Counted from the first letter of the stretch, positions 1-9,540 are shown. The stretch is 64,000 nt of DNA from JAJEFO01 sp965209045 (GCA_965209045.1 CBDBPW010000003.1:1302001-1366000), one strand, 5' to 3'. Numbers and translations: made by a program. The notes: generated from the letters alone by a model not told the origin.

Positions 1-1202
1 ACAGGGGGCACAAAGGCCGGCTCTGTGAAGACGGTCTCCGGCAGCTGGTCGCGGTAGGGATCAAGCACGGCGAGCTCCTCCCCCTCCAGCATGCCTTCCG
101 CCTGCATCGGCGCATTTTCCCAGAAGCTGTCGGTCCGAGCATAGGATCCGTAGAACAGGGTTTCGTTCGACCATTCGAAGTTGAACATCATCCCGATGGC
201 CTCGCGCACTCTCCGGTCCTGGAACTTGGGAAGCCGCATGTTGAACCAGAATCCCTGCGCGCCGGAGGGGCGGTCATCATCAAGTACCTCTCGCTTCACC
301 CAGCCCTTCTCCAGCGCCGGAAAGTCATAGGCCGTCGCCCAAAGGGCCGAGAAGAACTCTTCGTGAAGCAGGTAGACGCCTGCCTTCAGCGCCTCGAACG
401 CTGCAGTGCTGTCGGCAAAGTACTCGTAACGATAGCAGTCGAAGTTGTACGCGCCCACGTTCGCGGGCAGTTCGGCGGCCCAATAGCCGGGATTGCGACA
501 ATAGACGATCTGGCGACCTGCATCGACCTTGTCGACAAGGTAGGGTCCCGAGCCAAGGGGCGGCTCCAGCGTCGACCGCGTGAAATCCACGGTCTGATAG
601 TAGTGTTCCGGCAGCACCGGCACTTGGCCGACCTCGGAAATCAGGTCCCGCGTGGCGACACCCTCCGCGAACTCGACCCGAACCTCGTGTTCGGAAAGTG
701 CCTCGACGCTGGTCACGTCCTCCAGCGCGATCCTGTAGTTGGGGCTGCCATCTGTCTTCAGCGTGGTGATCGTCCAGACGACGTCCGATGCCGTCACAGG
801 CTCTCCGTCAGCGAAGACCGCGTGGTCACGCAAGGTGAATACGACCCAGGACCGGTCCTCGGGGTATTCCAGCCTTTCGGCAAGCAGACCGTAGACCGCA
901 TCGGCCTCGTCATAGGCGCGCACCAGGAGCGTATCATAGATCAGTCCGAGGCCCTGCGCCGGTTCGCCGGCGAGGATGAACTGGTTCAGGCTGTCGAAGG
1001 TCTGGCTTGCCAGGAAGCCCCGAAAGCTCATCGTGCCCCCTTTGGGAGCATCCGGGTTCACGTAGTCGAAATGCGGGAAGTCCGGTGGGTACTTGAGTTC
1101 GCCGAAGGCCGAAATGCCATGGCTCGTTGTCGTGTCCTGGTGGCCTTCGGCAAATGCTGCGCCCGTCAGGCCGAGAATCATGCAGAATGTGGCTGCCCGC
1201 AT
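1..1202 (-). CDS. ABC transporter substrate-binding protein, family 5, YejA-like (partial)
   Basis: The gene runs off the left edge, so only the first 400 residues are visible; family members are usually near 600. It begins with a signal peptide (MRAATFCMILGLTGAAFA, cleavage before EGHQD). The HGISAFGELKYPPDFPHFDY stretch followed by VNPDAPKGG is characteristic of YejA-like periplasmic oligopeptide-binding proteins. The AVFADGEPVTASDVVWT stretch is the usual SBP_bac_5 core signature. It should deliver peptides to an inner-membrane ABC permease, which would lie beyond the window. The start has AGCT upstream rather than a strong ribosome site. The opposite-strand reading frame here is a shadow. 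Confidence 0.85.
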   Translation of the reverse strand, partial: MRAATFCMILGLTGAAFAEGHQDTTTSHGISAFGELKYPPDFPHFDYVNPDAPKGGTMSFRGFLASQTFDSLNQFILAGEPAQGLGLIYDTLLVRAYDEADAVYGLLAERLEYPEDRSWVVFTLRDHAVFADGEPVTASDVVWTITTLKTDGSPNYRIALEDVTSVEALSEHEVRVEFAEGVATRDLISEVGQVPVLPEHYYQTVDFTRSTLEPPLGSGPYLVDKVDAGRQIVYCRNPGYWAAELPANVGAYNFDCYRYEYFADSTAAFEALKAGVYLLHEEFFSALWATAYDFPALEKGWVKREVLDDDRPSGAQGFWFNMRLPKFQDRRVREAIGMMFNFEWSNETLFYGSYARTDSFWENAPMQAEGMLEGEELAVLDPYRDQLPETVFTEPAFVPP

Positions 1203-1331
1203 TGAAAGCTCCCTTGCGAATCGGTCCTGCGGCCGGCCTGCCCGCCTTGCGTTGGCCGCATCCGAATGTCGACTGCGCCCGGCACGTCGGCCACTTGTGC
1301 AATTCAATACATGCGGATTAGCTTCGCGACA

Positions 1332-4300
1332 ATGACCCGCTTGTTCACAGACAGTAACCGTCCCGTTCACCTTGGCCCCTATCCGCTGGAACGTCTTCGC
1401 CGATCCAGGACGGCGGATGTAGCGGGCCTGCCTCGTCCCGAGCCACTGGCCTTCCGCAGACCCGAAACCCCGGAGTGCATCGTGAATGCAATGGCGGAGT
1501 ATCAGGCAATGATGGACGCGATCAGGGACGGCCTCGTCAACAAGGCCGTTGCCGAGTGCCCGGACGACCCGACGGAAAGGGCTCGCCACCTCAAGTCCTT
1601 CGGGTACTTCGCGGATTCCGCCATGGTCGGCATCTGCCGCCTGCCCGATGACGCACTTCTGGAAGAGCCATGGAGGAATCCTGACATTGACCGGTTGGCC
1701 AATGACCTGAAGACACGCCAGACAAAGACGCTCGCGAGCGGCATCGACACGATCATGGCAGACCTGAAGGAGTCGATGGAAGCGCCCCCGTCCACCATTG
1801 CCGGTCACACCCATGCAGTGGTCTTCCTCAATGCACGGCCGCGACCGATCAGGGACGGTGAACCGGGCACGGAGTGGCTTGAGGGAGCCGAAGACCATGC
1901 CGCATGCCTTCGAGCATCGGAAACCGCGGTCGTTCTGGCAAACTACATTCGCCTTCTCGGCCATGACGCAAAGGCGCACAGCGCGACCTCTTCGGACGTC
2001 GACATGAACAGGCTGGCCGTCGAAGCCGGACTTGCAATTGCAAGACAAGGCGTTTTGCGCAATCCGTTCCTCGGTGACAGATTCGGCCTCGCTGCGCTGA
2101 CCACAACCTTCGAGATGACGCCTGACCTGCCGCTCGCGACGAAGCAGCCCCTGATCGGCACGCGCGGCCCCGCCTGGTGGTCGGGCTACCGAACCTCGAA
2201 GAACGCGTTCAACAAGGATCCCTTCAGGCGGCGCAACTATGTCGACGGCCCGCACCCGTTCGAAACCCTGAAACGCGTGGACAACCCGACGACGTTCATC
2301 GACGAGCCGCGTGTGCCCCGCGTTCCGAAACGGACAGACATGTTTGCGCGTGCGCAGTTCGGCGACATGGGGAAGGCGGTTCAGGACGGTGCGAGGAACG
2401 GGCACTACGCCCGGAAAGCGCCGACGGCAGCGGCGCAGAGGCGCATGCTCGGGGCCTTCGTGCTCTTGCAGGACGGCGCGCCCGATGCCGGCCACCGCCA
2501 CTCGGACCCGACGCGCAACGCCGCGAACGTGAAGGCGGCAAGCTACTTTCTGGGAATTGATGCGGTCGGGATCAGCCGCTGCCCCGACTGGACATGGTAC
2601 AGCCACGATGCGACCGGCGCACCCATCGACCCGCCCCACGATCAGGCGATCAGCATGATCATCGACCAGGGCTACGAGACGATGGAAGGGGCCAGCGGAG
2701 ACGACTGGATCAGCGTCGCGCAATCCATGCGAGCCTATCTCAGGTTTTCCCTTCTGGGAGGCGTCATTGCAAAGCACATCAGGAGCCTTGGCTACAGGGC
2801 GAAGGCACATACGGTCCTTGATGGGGAGGTCGTCCAGCCACCACTCCTGCTGCTGTCGGGCCTTGGCGAGGTGAGCCGCATCGGGGAAGTGATCCTGAAT
2901 CCCTTCCTCGGCCCCCGCCTGAAGTCCGGCGTCGTGACCACGGACATGCCGCTTTCCCATGACAAGCCCATTGACTTCGGTCTCCAGGCATTTTGCGAGG
3001 CCTGCAACAAGTGCGCGCGGGAATGCCCGTCAGGTGCGATCACGGCGGGTCCAAAGTTGATGTTCAACGGGTACGAGATCTGGAAGTCCGACAGCCAGAA
3101 ATGTGCAACTTACCGCATCACGACTCCCGGCGGCGCCATGTGCGGCAGGTGCATGAAGACCTGCCCGTGGAACCTTGAAGGGCTGTTTGCCGAGAAGCCC
3201 TTTCGCTGGGCAGCCATGAACGTGCCGGCGCTGGCCCCCGCCCTTGCACGCCTCGACGACCGGCTGGGCAACGGCGGTCTCAACCCGATCAAGAAATGGT
3301 GGTGGGATATCGGGATCGAGGAAGACGGCGGCTACCGTCCGGCACGCGAGGCGGTAAACTCCCGCGACCTGCAGCGAGAGCTTGACCTGCAATACGAGGA
3401 CCAGACGCTGGCCGTCTATCCGGCACATCTCACGCCGCCGCCCTGGCCCTACCCCTTCCCGATGGACCGCGAAGCGGGAATCGAGGCCTACGAGGCCATG
3501 CTGACGCCCGAGGCATACAAGGCGCGTCTCGAACGCGGTGACACCGAGGGGCTTGCACACGAAGTTCTTGACCATGCGGACAGTCCGGTCCTGAAGATGG
3601 TCGTGTCGAAGGTCGATGCGCGCGGCGGTGACATAACGATCTACGAGTGCCGCGACCCCGATGGCCGCGACCTGCCGGAATGGACGGCTGGCGCGCACCT
3701 GGACATCGTCGTGGCGCCGGAGTTTCTTCGGCAATATTCGATGTCCGGCAACCCGCAGGACCGTTCAGCCTATCAGATCGGTGTCCTGCGGGAAGCCGAC
3801 GGGCGCGGCGGCTCGAAGCTGTTGCATCGGATATTCACGGAAGGCCGCCGGGTCTTCCTGTCGAAGCCGATCAATCACTTCCCTCTTGACGAAAGCGCCA
3901 AACGGACGCTTCTCATGGGCGGCGGCATCGGGGTCACGCCAATGGTGGCCATGGGACATCGTTTGCACGAGATCGGTCGCGACTTCGCGCTACATTACTC
4001 GGTGCCGTCGCGCGACAAGGCCGCCTATCTCGATGATCTCCTTGCCGCGCCCTGGGCCGAGCATGTCACGCTGCACGTCTCCGACGAAGGCAGCCGGGCG
4101 GACTTGAACTGCGTTCTCGGACCGTACTCGGATGGAGCCCACGTCTACACGTGCGGTCCGGATCGCTACATGTCCGCCGTCATCGAAGCCGCCGACCGGC
4201 AGGGCTTCCCGGAAGAGGCGCGCCATCTCGAGTATTTCTCGGTTCCCGAGCTTCCAGAATACGAGAATCACCCGTTCACGCTGAAGCTCGCCCGATCCGG

Positions 4301-4535
4301 GATCACGCTTGAAGTGCCCGCCGACAGAAGCGCTACCGATGTCCTGGCCGAACGCGGCATTTCCATTGACGTGAAGTGTTCGGACGGGCTTTGCGGCGTC
4401 TGCAAGCGCGGCCTGGTCGCAGGCGAGGTCGAGCATCGCGACTTCGTGCTCTCGGCTGCGCAGCGCAAGGCCTCCATCATTCTCTGCCAGTCTCGCGCCG
4501 CCGAGCCGGACGGCGCCATAGAGGTCGACATCTGA
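1332..4535 (+). CDS. Self-sufficient reductive dehalogenase (RdhA) fused to FMN/NAD reductase and [2Fe-2S] ferredoxin
   Basis: This 1067-residue protein resembles the cytoplasmic catabolic reductive dehalogenases (BhbA/NpRdhA type) that remove halogen from halophenols with cobalamin. Order of domains: residues ~90-290 are a degenerate copy of the cobalamin-binding fold; ~330-550 are the catalytic copy; two [4Fe-4S] motifs follow, CEACNKCARECP (~555) and CGRCMKTCPW (~603). Then comes a phthalate-dioxygenase-reductase-like module with RQYSMSGNP (~801, flavin) and GGGIGVTPM (~863, NAD), and a C-terminal plant-type [2Fe-2S] motif CSDGLCGVC (~1016). No Tat or lipoprotein signal is present, so it acts in the cytoplasm with NAD(P)H as donor. 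The frame is open from 1266; I chose 1332 (MTRLFTDSN) because residues before it look unconserved. No clear Shine-Dalgarno supports either start. Substrate is inferred, not shown. Confidence 0.9.
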   Translation: MTRLFTDSNRPVHLGPYPLERLRRSRTADVAGLPRPEPLAFRRPETPECIVNAMAEYQAMMDAIRDGLVNKAVAECPDDPTERARHLKSFGYFADSAMVGICRLPDDALLEEPWRNPDIDRLANDLKTRQTKTLASGIDTIMADLKESMEAPPSTIAGHTHAVVFLNARPRPIRDGEPGTEWLEGAEDHAACLRASETAVVLANYIRLLGHDAKAHSATSSDVDMNRLAVEAGLAIARQGVLRNPFLGDRFGLAALTTTFEMTPDLPLATKQPLIGTRGPAWWSGYRTSKNAFNKDPFRRRNYVDGPHPFETLKRVDNPTTFIDEPRVPRVPKRTDMFARAQFGDMGKAVQDGARNGHYARKAPTAAAQRRMLGAFVLLQDGAPDAGHRHSDPTRNAANVKAASYFLGIDAVGISRCPDWTWYSHDATGAPIDPPHDQAISMIIDQGYETMEGASGDDWISVAQSMRAYLRFSLLGGVIAKHIRSLGYRAKAHTVLDGEVVQPPLLLLSGLGEVSRIGEVILNPFLGPRLKSGVVTTDMPLSHDKPIDFGLQAFCEACNKCARECPSGAITAGPKLMFNGYEIWKSDSQKCATYRITTPGGAMCGRCMKTCPWNLEGLFAEKPFRWAAMNVPALAPALARLDDRLGNGGLNPIKKWWWDIGIEEDGGYRPAREAVNSRDLQRELDLQYEDQTLAVYPAHLTPPPWPYPFPMDREAGIEAYEAMLTPEAYKARLERGDTEGLAHEVLDHADSPVLKMVVSKVDARGGDITIYECRDPDGRDLPEWTAGAHLDIVVAPEFLRQYSMSGNPQDRSAYQIGVLREADGRGGSKLLHRIFTEGRRVFLSKPINHFPLDESAKRTLLMGGGIGVTPMVAMGHRLHEIGRDFALHYSVPSRDKAAYLDDLLAAPWAEHVTLHVSDEGSRADLNCVLGPYSDGAHVYTCGPDRYMSAVIEAADRQGFPEEARHLEYFSVPELPEYENHPFTLKLARSGITLEVPADRSATDVLAERGISIDVKCSDGLCGVCKRGLVAGEVEHRDFVLSAAQRKASIILCQSRAAEPDGAIEVDI

Positions 4536-4569
4536 AGCAATGTGAGCTCCTGGATGACGCGAGCCGGAA

Positions 4570-4593
4570 AATCCGCACGTTGACCTGCGGATT
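4570..4593 (+). terminator. Possible hairpin downstream of the reductive dehalogenase
   Basis: Perfect 8-bp inverted repeat AATCCGCA / TGCGGATT with an 8-nt loop, 35 bp after the dehalogenase stop. It lacks a clear U-tract, so it may be a weak terminator or an mRNA 3' end. Confidence 0.3.
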
Positions 4594-4685
4594 CTCTGGG
4601 TCGAACTGGATTCGAAACCCTGAGGAAAGCGGACCCGATCAATCTGCCCTCGGCAGAGTTGCCAGTGCCGCGCAGTCACATGCGG

Positions 4686-5108
4686 TCAACCGACCAGTTC
4701 GAGCCCGGAGAAGAAGTACGCGATCTCGACAGCGGCTGTTTCGGGCGCATCCGAACCATGCACCGAGTTCTCGCCCACGCTCTCGGCAAATCTCGCGCGT
4801 ATCGTGCCGGGGTCGGCATCAGCCGGGTTGGTCGCTCCCATGACATCGCGGTTCCTCGCGATGGCATTCTCGCCTTCGAGCACTTGCACCACGACCGGGT
4901 CCGAAGCCATGAACCCGCAGAGCTCGTCATAGAATGGCCTCTCGGCATGCACTTCGTAGAACTTGCCTGCCTGCGCCTTGGTGAGGTGGATGCGCTTCTG
5001 AGCGATGATGCGCAGCCCGGCTTCCTCGAACATCGCGTTGATCTTGCCAGTCAGGTTTCGCGTGGTCGCATCGGGCTTGATGATGGACAATGTGCGTTCG
5101 ATCGCCAT
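4686..5108 (-). CDS. ndk: Nucleoside diphosphate kinase
   Basis: This 140-residue protein is the standard length for Ndk, which transfers the gamma phosphate of ATP to other NDPs through a phospho-histidine. The N-terminus MAIERTLSIIKPDATTRN and the active-site motif NSVHGSDAPE (His near residue 117) are both intact. The start is well supported because the conserved N-terminus begins right at the ATG. It stands alone between the convergent dehalogenase gene and the MFS gene on the same strand. Confidence 0.97.
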   Translation of the reverse strand: MAIERTLSIIKPDATTRNLTGKINAMFEEAGLRIIAQKRIHLTKAQAGKFYEVHAERPFYDELCGFMASDPVVVQVLEGENAIARNRDVMGATNPADADPGTIRARFAESVGENSVHGSDAPETAAVEIAYFFSGLELVG

Positions 5109-5340
5109 ATGGAATCCTCGTCATTCAGTTGTGCAGGGCATCACGCATCCCCGCAGAATTCGCGGGTCGCTAGCATGGAAGCCCATCGAAGAAAAGTCGC
5201 TGCGGGCGGCTTTGGCATCTTCGAAGCCTATGCCGGCGGCACTCGCAGTCCGCAGGGGCGCGTCATCAAGACCATGATCTTGCGGATGGCGAGACCGCGG
5301 CGCCGCAGATGCTGCAGAGCGCGTTCGCGCCATTGCGAAG

Positions 5341-6567
5341 CTACACCTCCGGCTCTCGCTTGGGCGTGAGGCACATCAGGCCGAAGCACAGCGCCGTCAG
5401 CAGAAATGCCAGGAGGAACGGCGCCCCGGGCAGGTAGAACAGCGAACCGTCCTTGACAAATTCACGGAAGATCAGGGTCATGATTAGCGGTGAAATGATC
5501 ATTGCCAGGGAAACGACGCCTGTCAGCACACCCTGTAACTCCCCCTGCTGATTGTCCAACGCAGTTCTGGACATGATTCCCTGCAACGCCGGAAGGGCAA
5601 CTGCGCCCAGCGAGCCGAGAGGAATCAGGACAAAGACCTGCCAGGTTTCAGTGATGATCCCATAACCGAAGAAACCGACCATTTCGAACCCTAACCCGAA
5701 CAAGACAGCCTGTCGCTCGCTCATGAACTTGAGGACAACACGAATCAGCCAGCCCTGAACGAATGCTATCGCCACGCCGTAGGCCGCCAGGGTGACTCCG
5801 ATCATCCATGGCTCCCAGCCAAAGCGCTCCAGCGTATAGAAGGACCAGATCGCGGGATAGACGGTGAATGCAACCTGAAAGAAGAACATGATTGCCAGGA
5901 GAAGCTTCAGACCGGGCAGCTGGCCAATGTGGATGAGGCCGCCAAGCGGATTTGCCCGCTTCCAGTCGAATGGCCGCCTGATTTCGTCGGTCACGGTTTC
6001 CGGCAGGACAAACCAGCCGAACACCATGTTGCCAAGCGAAAATGCGGCGGCTGCATAAAAGGGTGCCCGGGTTCCAAATTCGGCAAATGCCGCACCGAAC
6101 AGCGGCCCCAGCACGAAGCCAATTCCGAATGCGGCGCCGATCAGGCCAAAGTTCTGCGCCTTTTCGTCAGGCTCGGATATGTCGGCGACATATGCAGCGA
6201 CGGTCGGCTGCGTTGAAGCTGTCAATCCCCCGATGACTCTGCCCACGAGCAGCAGCCAGATGGTGTGGGCGACACCCATCACAAGGTAGTCTATTCCCAT
6301 GAAGAACAGCGAAATCAGCAGTACCGGTCGCCTGCCATAGCGGTCAGACAGGTTTCCAATGGTTGGGCCGAACAGCAGTTGCATGACCGCAAACACCGAA
6401 GCGAGAATCCCGCCCCAGACTGCGGCGGAGCCGAGAGTGCCACCTCCCACCTCCAGGATGAGATCGGGCATGACAGGAATGATGATGCCGATGCCGATTG
6501 CATCTATGGCAACCGTTGCCAGCACGAAGAGCATTGGCAACTTGCCCCTGCAGGACCGGTTGGTCAT
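5341..6567 (-). CDS. MFS exporter, TetA-like drug/H+ antiporter family
   Basis: A 408-residue polytopic inner-membrane protein with about twelve hydrophobic segments. It carries the MFS motif A between TM2 and TM3 (GNLSDRYGRRPVLL, residues ~70-83) and a motif-C-like stretch in TM5 (GLIGAAFGIGFVLGPLFGA). The first helix DAIGIGIIIPVMPDL is typical of the TetA/class-1 tetracycline antiporter family, DHA1. The substrate cannot be told from sequence; tetracycline resistance should not be assumed. It sits between ndk and a decayed region, and its own promoter would lie in the latter. Confidence 0.88.
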   Translation of the reverse strand: MTNRSCRGKLPMLFVLATVAIDAIGIGIIIPVMPDLILEVGGGTLGSAAVWGGILASVFAVMQLLFGPTIGNLSDRYGRRPVLLISLFFMGIDYLVMGVAHTIWLLLVGRVIGGLTASTQPTVAAYVADISEPDEKAQNFGLIGAAFGIGFVLGPLFGAAFAEFGTRAPFYAAAAFSLGNMVFGWFVLPETVTDEIRRPFDWKRANPLGGLIHIGQLPGLKLLLAIMFFFQVAFTVYPAIWSFYTLERFGWEPWMIGVTLAAYGVAIAFVQGWLIRVVLKFMSERQAVLFGLGFEMVGFFGYGIITETWQVFVLIPLGSLGAVALPALQGIMSRTALDNQQGELQGVLTGVVSLAMIISPLIMTLIFREFVKDGSLFYLPGAPFLLAFLLTALCFGLMCLTPKREPEV

Positions 6568-7417
6568 GGGGCGTCCAGTCCGAACATCATCGGCATGGCT
6601 CGTGCTGGATGACCATTCAGCAAGTCCTGCTCAGCGGCTTCCCGGCTCGACCTGCATGTCCAGATGCAGGCGGTCACCGGTATGCTCATGACTTGGGGCG
6701 AACTGCTCGTTGAACCCGATGCCGGATCCGCAGCCGATGGGCAGGCTTGCACACCCCTCTTCCAATTCAATCGTGTGACCGATCAACTCGAGATGAATGG
6801 CTCCTCCTGCCATGTTCGATTCAGGGATCAGCGGTCTGCGTGGAAATGCAACCAATTGAACTTTCGCGACCCCCTCCTTCGGCTCGCCCCATCGCCGGTT
6901 GCAGGACTTCCGTCCTGCCTCAACGTTGCAATTGGGCAGAGGCACCTCCTTGGTGATCAACGGCTTCCCCAGCTCCCTGCAAACAGCCGCATTCATGCCA
7001 ATTCCCATGTTGAGTCACCCGAAGGCGGCAGCGGAAGGCAGTTTTGCCAGATAGTTGAACATTACAACACCAAAGTCGCGGTACGCTCGAACATGACGGA
7101 TCCTGGGCAATTCAGAAGAACAGGCGCCCTGCGCGACTTGATCGGCTGCGACCCAGCGCTCCGCGTTCGCGACGCCATCGGACAGAGAAGGCGGGAATGG
7201 AACAGCCGGGACCGCCAACACGACTGCCGGACGTTGCAAGGCCCGAATTCGGGATCGATCGCGGCCCAAATCGAGGACTCTACAATGTCCTGTTAGCGAG
7301 TCTTCGCTCTCTGGAGTCGGCACCATCGCTCCGCTTCGCCATCTCGACTGCGAACGCGACACTGCATCGTTGAAGCGGATCGCGGCTGGCTCAAACCGCC
7401 GCGACGGTTGAGCATGC
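6568..7417. other. 850-bp stretch with no intact gene; possible decayed alcohol dehydrogenase start
   Basis: No reading frame here looks like a whole gene. On the minus strand at about 6940-7008 the residues MNAAVCRELGKPLITKEVPL resemble the N-terminus of a zinc-type alcohol dehydrogenase, but the similarity stops after about 25 residues and the frame ends at 6631. The rest shows no recognisable domain. Confidence 0.3.
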
Positions 7418-7939
7418 TCAGGCGCTGCGCGGCTTCCAGTTGCGCTTGAGAAGAAACTGGTTCTTGAAGTTCTTCAGCCCCAGCATCACCTCGGCGTCCA
7501 CTATGTCCTCCACGCCGTGAATGTGGTCTTCCAGGAAACCTGCGAGGTCGTCCGGATCGTCGCAGATCAGTTCGACCAGCAGGTCAAATCGCCCCGTAAC
7601 CCACAATATGTACACGACGCTGGGCAACTCGCCCAGCCGATCTGCCACGGCTTGCGGAGTGATGCCCGGGGCCACCTTGAGGCAGATCATCGCATCTGCC
7701 TTGTAGTCGGACGCGGACGGGTCCGCGATGGCCACGATCCGCAGCAGCCCGGCATCCTTCATGCCGTTCACCCGGTTCCGGACAGTTCCTTCCGAGACCT
7801 GAAGCTTGAGCGCGATTTCGGAATACGGCATCCGCCCGTCATCCTCCAGCATCCGGATGATCTCGCTGTTCAGGCGCCCTTCAACCGAATGGGTGCTTCT
7901 CCTTCGAGTTGTCCGTTTGGGCCCTGGCATGTCCGGCAT
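7418..7939 (-). CDS. Lrp/AsnC family transcriptional regulator
   Basis: This 173-residue protein has an N-terminal winged-helix domain (residues ~20-75, including PYSEIALKLQVSEGTVRNR) and a C-terminal RAM/effector-binding domain (~85-160). Both match Lrp/AsnC regulators, which usually sense amino acids and often control a neighbouring catabolic gene. The basic leader KRTTRRRSTHS is longer than in classic Lrp. A TIR-bounded tnpB element has inserted only 93 bp upstream of the start, so the original promoter may have been separated from its upstream sequence. Confidence 0.92.
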   Translation of the reverse strand: MPDMPGPKRTTRRRSTHSVEGRLNSEIIRMLEDDGRMPYSEIALKLQVSEGTVRNRVNGMKDAGLLRIVAIADPSASDYKADAMICLKVAPGITPQAVADRLGELPSVVYILWVTGRFDLLVELICDDPDDLAGFLEDHIHGVEDIVDAEVMLGLKNFKNQFLLKRNWKPRSA

Positions 7940-8039
7940 GTCTGTTGCAAATCTCCGAATTTGTCACACAATGCCAGTCTTATTCCAGAATCAGGAGGTG
8001 TTGAACACACTGGCCCGAACGGGGCACGACGAATTGAAT

Positions 8040-9423
8040 GGGGATTACATACCTAAGTGACCATCGACCAGAAAGATGTTGCTGTTTCGTTCTGGGCTGG
8101 CTAAGGTGCGTGGGTGGGCGCTGGATGCGCCCAATCCCCAAACGCCTTGCAGGAAGCGAACACGTGGCCCTGACAAAGACGCACAGGCAGGTCGTCTACC
8201 GCCTCCTTCCCCAGACGCGGAGCAACTGGCAGTGGCTTGAGACCACGCTCGAAGCCCAGCGGCAACTCTACAACGCGGCACTTGAGGAACGGATCGACTT
8301 CTACCGCAAGACGGGGAAGTCACGGACCTGCTTCGACCAGTGCAAGGCGCTCACCGCGTGCAGGCGCGAGCTGCCTGAAATGGCCGAATGCCCGATCGCC
8401 ATCCAGCGCGGGACGCTCAAGCGGCTCGATGAATCCTTCAAGGGCTTCCTCAGCCGCCTGAAGAGCGGCGGGAAGGCGGGCTTCCCGAAGTTCAAGGGCA
8501 AGGCGTTCTTCGACAGCATCGCCATCGTCTCCGGCGTCAAGGTGCGCGACGGAACGCTCCACATCCCCGGCTTCGGTCCCATGGCCATACGCCGCAAGGG
8601 CGGCAACCCGCATCCCGACGGCAGGCCCGTCTCCGCCGTGCTCAAGCGTGTCGGCGGCAAGTGGACCGCCGTCGTCTGCTACGCCGTGGAGATCGAGGAG
8701 CCTGCCGACAACGGACACGTGCTCGGCCTCGACAGGAACTGCGGACAGGTCGCCGACAGCGACGGGGAACTCCACGCCATGCCGGACATGTCCAGGCTCG
8801 AAGCCAGGGCCGGGCGCCTCCAACGGAAACTGTCCAGGCAGCAGAAGCGGTCGAAGCGGCGCGAAAGGACCAGGAGGCATTTGGCGAAGGCTCGCCGCAA
8901 GATCGCGAACAGGCGCAAGGATTGGCATCACCATGTGAGTCGCCGCCTGGCGGCGAAGGCAGGCACGGTCGCCGTCGAGAGCCTGAACGTGAAGGCCATG
9001 ACGAGATCCGCCAAGGGGACCATGGAGAAGCCGGGCGCGAGCGTGCCGCAGAAGGCGGGCCTGAACCGCGTCATCCTGAACACCGGCCGGGCGGCGCTGA
9101 AGGCCATGCTGGAATGCAAGGCGGCGAGCGTCATCGCGGTTCCGGCGAGGAACACGTCAAGGACATGCCACGAGTGCGGGGCGGCGGAAGCCGCCAGCCG
9201 CAGGACTCGGTACGACTTCACCTGCGTGCACTGCGGGCACGCGGCACATGCCGACATCAACGCGGCAAGGAACATCCGGTGCGTGGCGCGTGGCCGCGTC
9301 CCGGAGCACGAGGCGTCCGGGATTGGCGCATCTGCACGGCGAGGGGCGTTCGGGTTGCCGACCTCATCGACCCGTGAAATCAGTGCGAGAGCGGCCTGAT
9401 GGTCAATTACGTATATAATTCCC
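8040..9423 (+). mobile_element. TnpB-only element with terminal inverted repeats, copy 1
   Basis: A 1384-bp element bounded by imperfect 25-bp inverted ends (8040-8064 and 9399-9423, 21 of 25 positions matching as I read them). It is flanked by an 8-bp direct repeat AATTGAAT at 8032-8039 and 9424-9431. Its only gene is tnpB. The same structure recurs at 52854-54236 and 61620-63002. The target duplication and inverted ends point to cut-and-paste movement by a DDE-type transposase supplied elsewhere, not the single-strand IS200/IS605 mechanism. Confidence 0.85.
8164..9399 (+). CDS. tnpB: TnpB RNA-guided nuclease family protein (OrfB/IS1341-like)
   Basis: GTG start (VALTKTHRQVVYRLLPQ), 411 residues, the same length as the copies at 52.9 and 61.7 kb. 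The split RuvC nuclease is intact: Asp in VLGLDRNCGQV, Glu in VAVESLNVKAM, Asp in HADINAARNI. A four-cysteine zinc ribbon is present (CHECG ... CVHCG). The frame is open from 8038, but the GTG is chosen because all three copies share it and similarity begins there. The stop codon overlaps the right terminal repeat, so any guide RNA must overlap the 3' end of this gene. No TnpA transposase is present. Confidence 0.93.
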   Translation: MALTKTHRQVVYRLLPQTRSNWQWLETTLEAQRQLYNAALEERIDFYRKTGKSRTCFDQCKALTACRRELPEMAECPIAIQRGTLKRLDESFKGFLSRLKSGGKAGFPKFKGKAFFDSIAIVSGVKVRDGTLHIPGFGPMAIRRKGGNPHPDGRPVSAVLKRVGGKWTAVVCYAVEIEEPADNGHVLGLDRNCGQVADSDGELHAMPDMSRLEARAGRLQRKLSRQQKRSKRRERTRRHLAKARRKIANRRKDWHHHVSRRLAAKAGTVAVESLNVKAMTRSAKGTMEKPGASVPQKAGLNRVILNTGRAALKAMLECKAASVIAVPARNTSRTCHECGAAEAASRRTRYDFTCVHCGHAAHADINAARNIRCVARGRVPEHEASGIGASARRGAFGLPTSSTREISARAA

Positions 9424-9540
9424 AATTGAATTCGATGTCCCGACCGGTGCCTTCGCACGGAAATGCAAGGAATCGTTGCGCACAGGCGCCAGGGCCAACG
9501 GGACGATGACCTGTACGGCATCCTCTGTCCGCCCACACTT

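Noticed and set aside
363..1205. 280-residue plus-strand frame
   Set aside because: It is the antisense of the YejA-like binding protein, whose minus-strand translation has a signal peptide and family motifs.
8040..9423. Classing the three intact tnpB elements as ordinary IS200/IS605 members
   Set aside because: They have terminal inverted repeats and 8-bp target duplications, and one of them cleanly interrupts a gene with that duplication.
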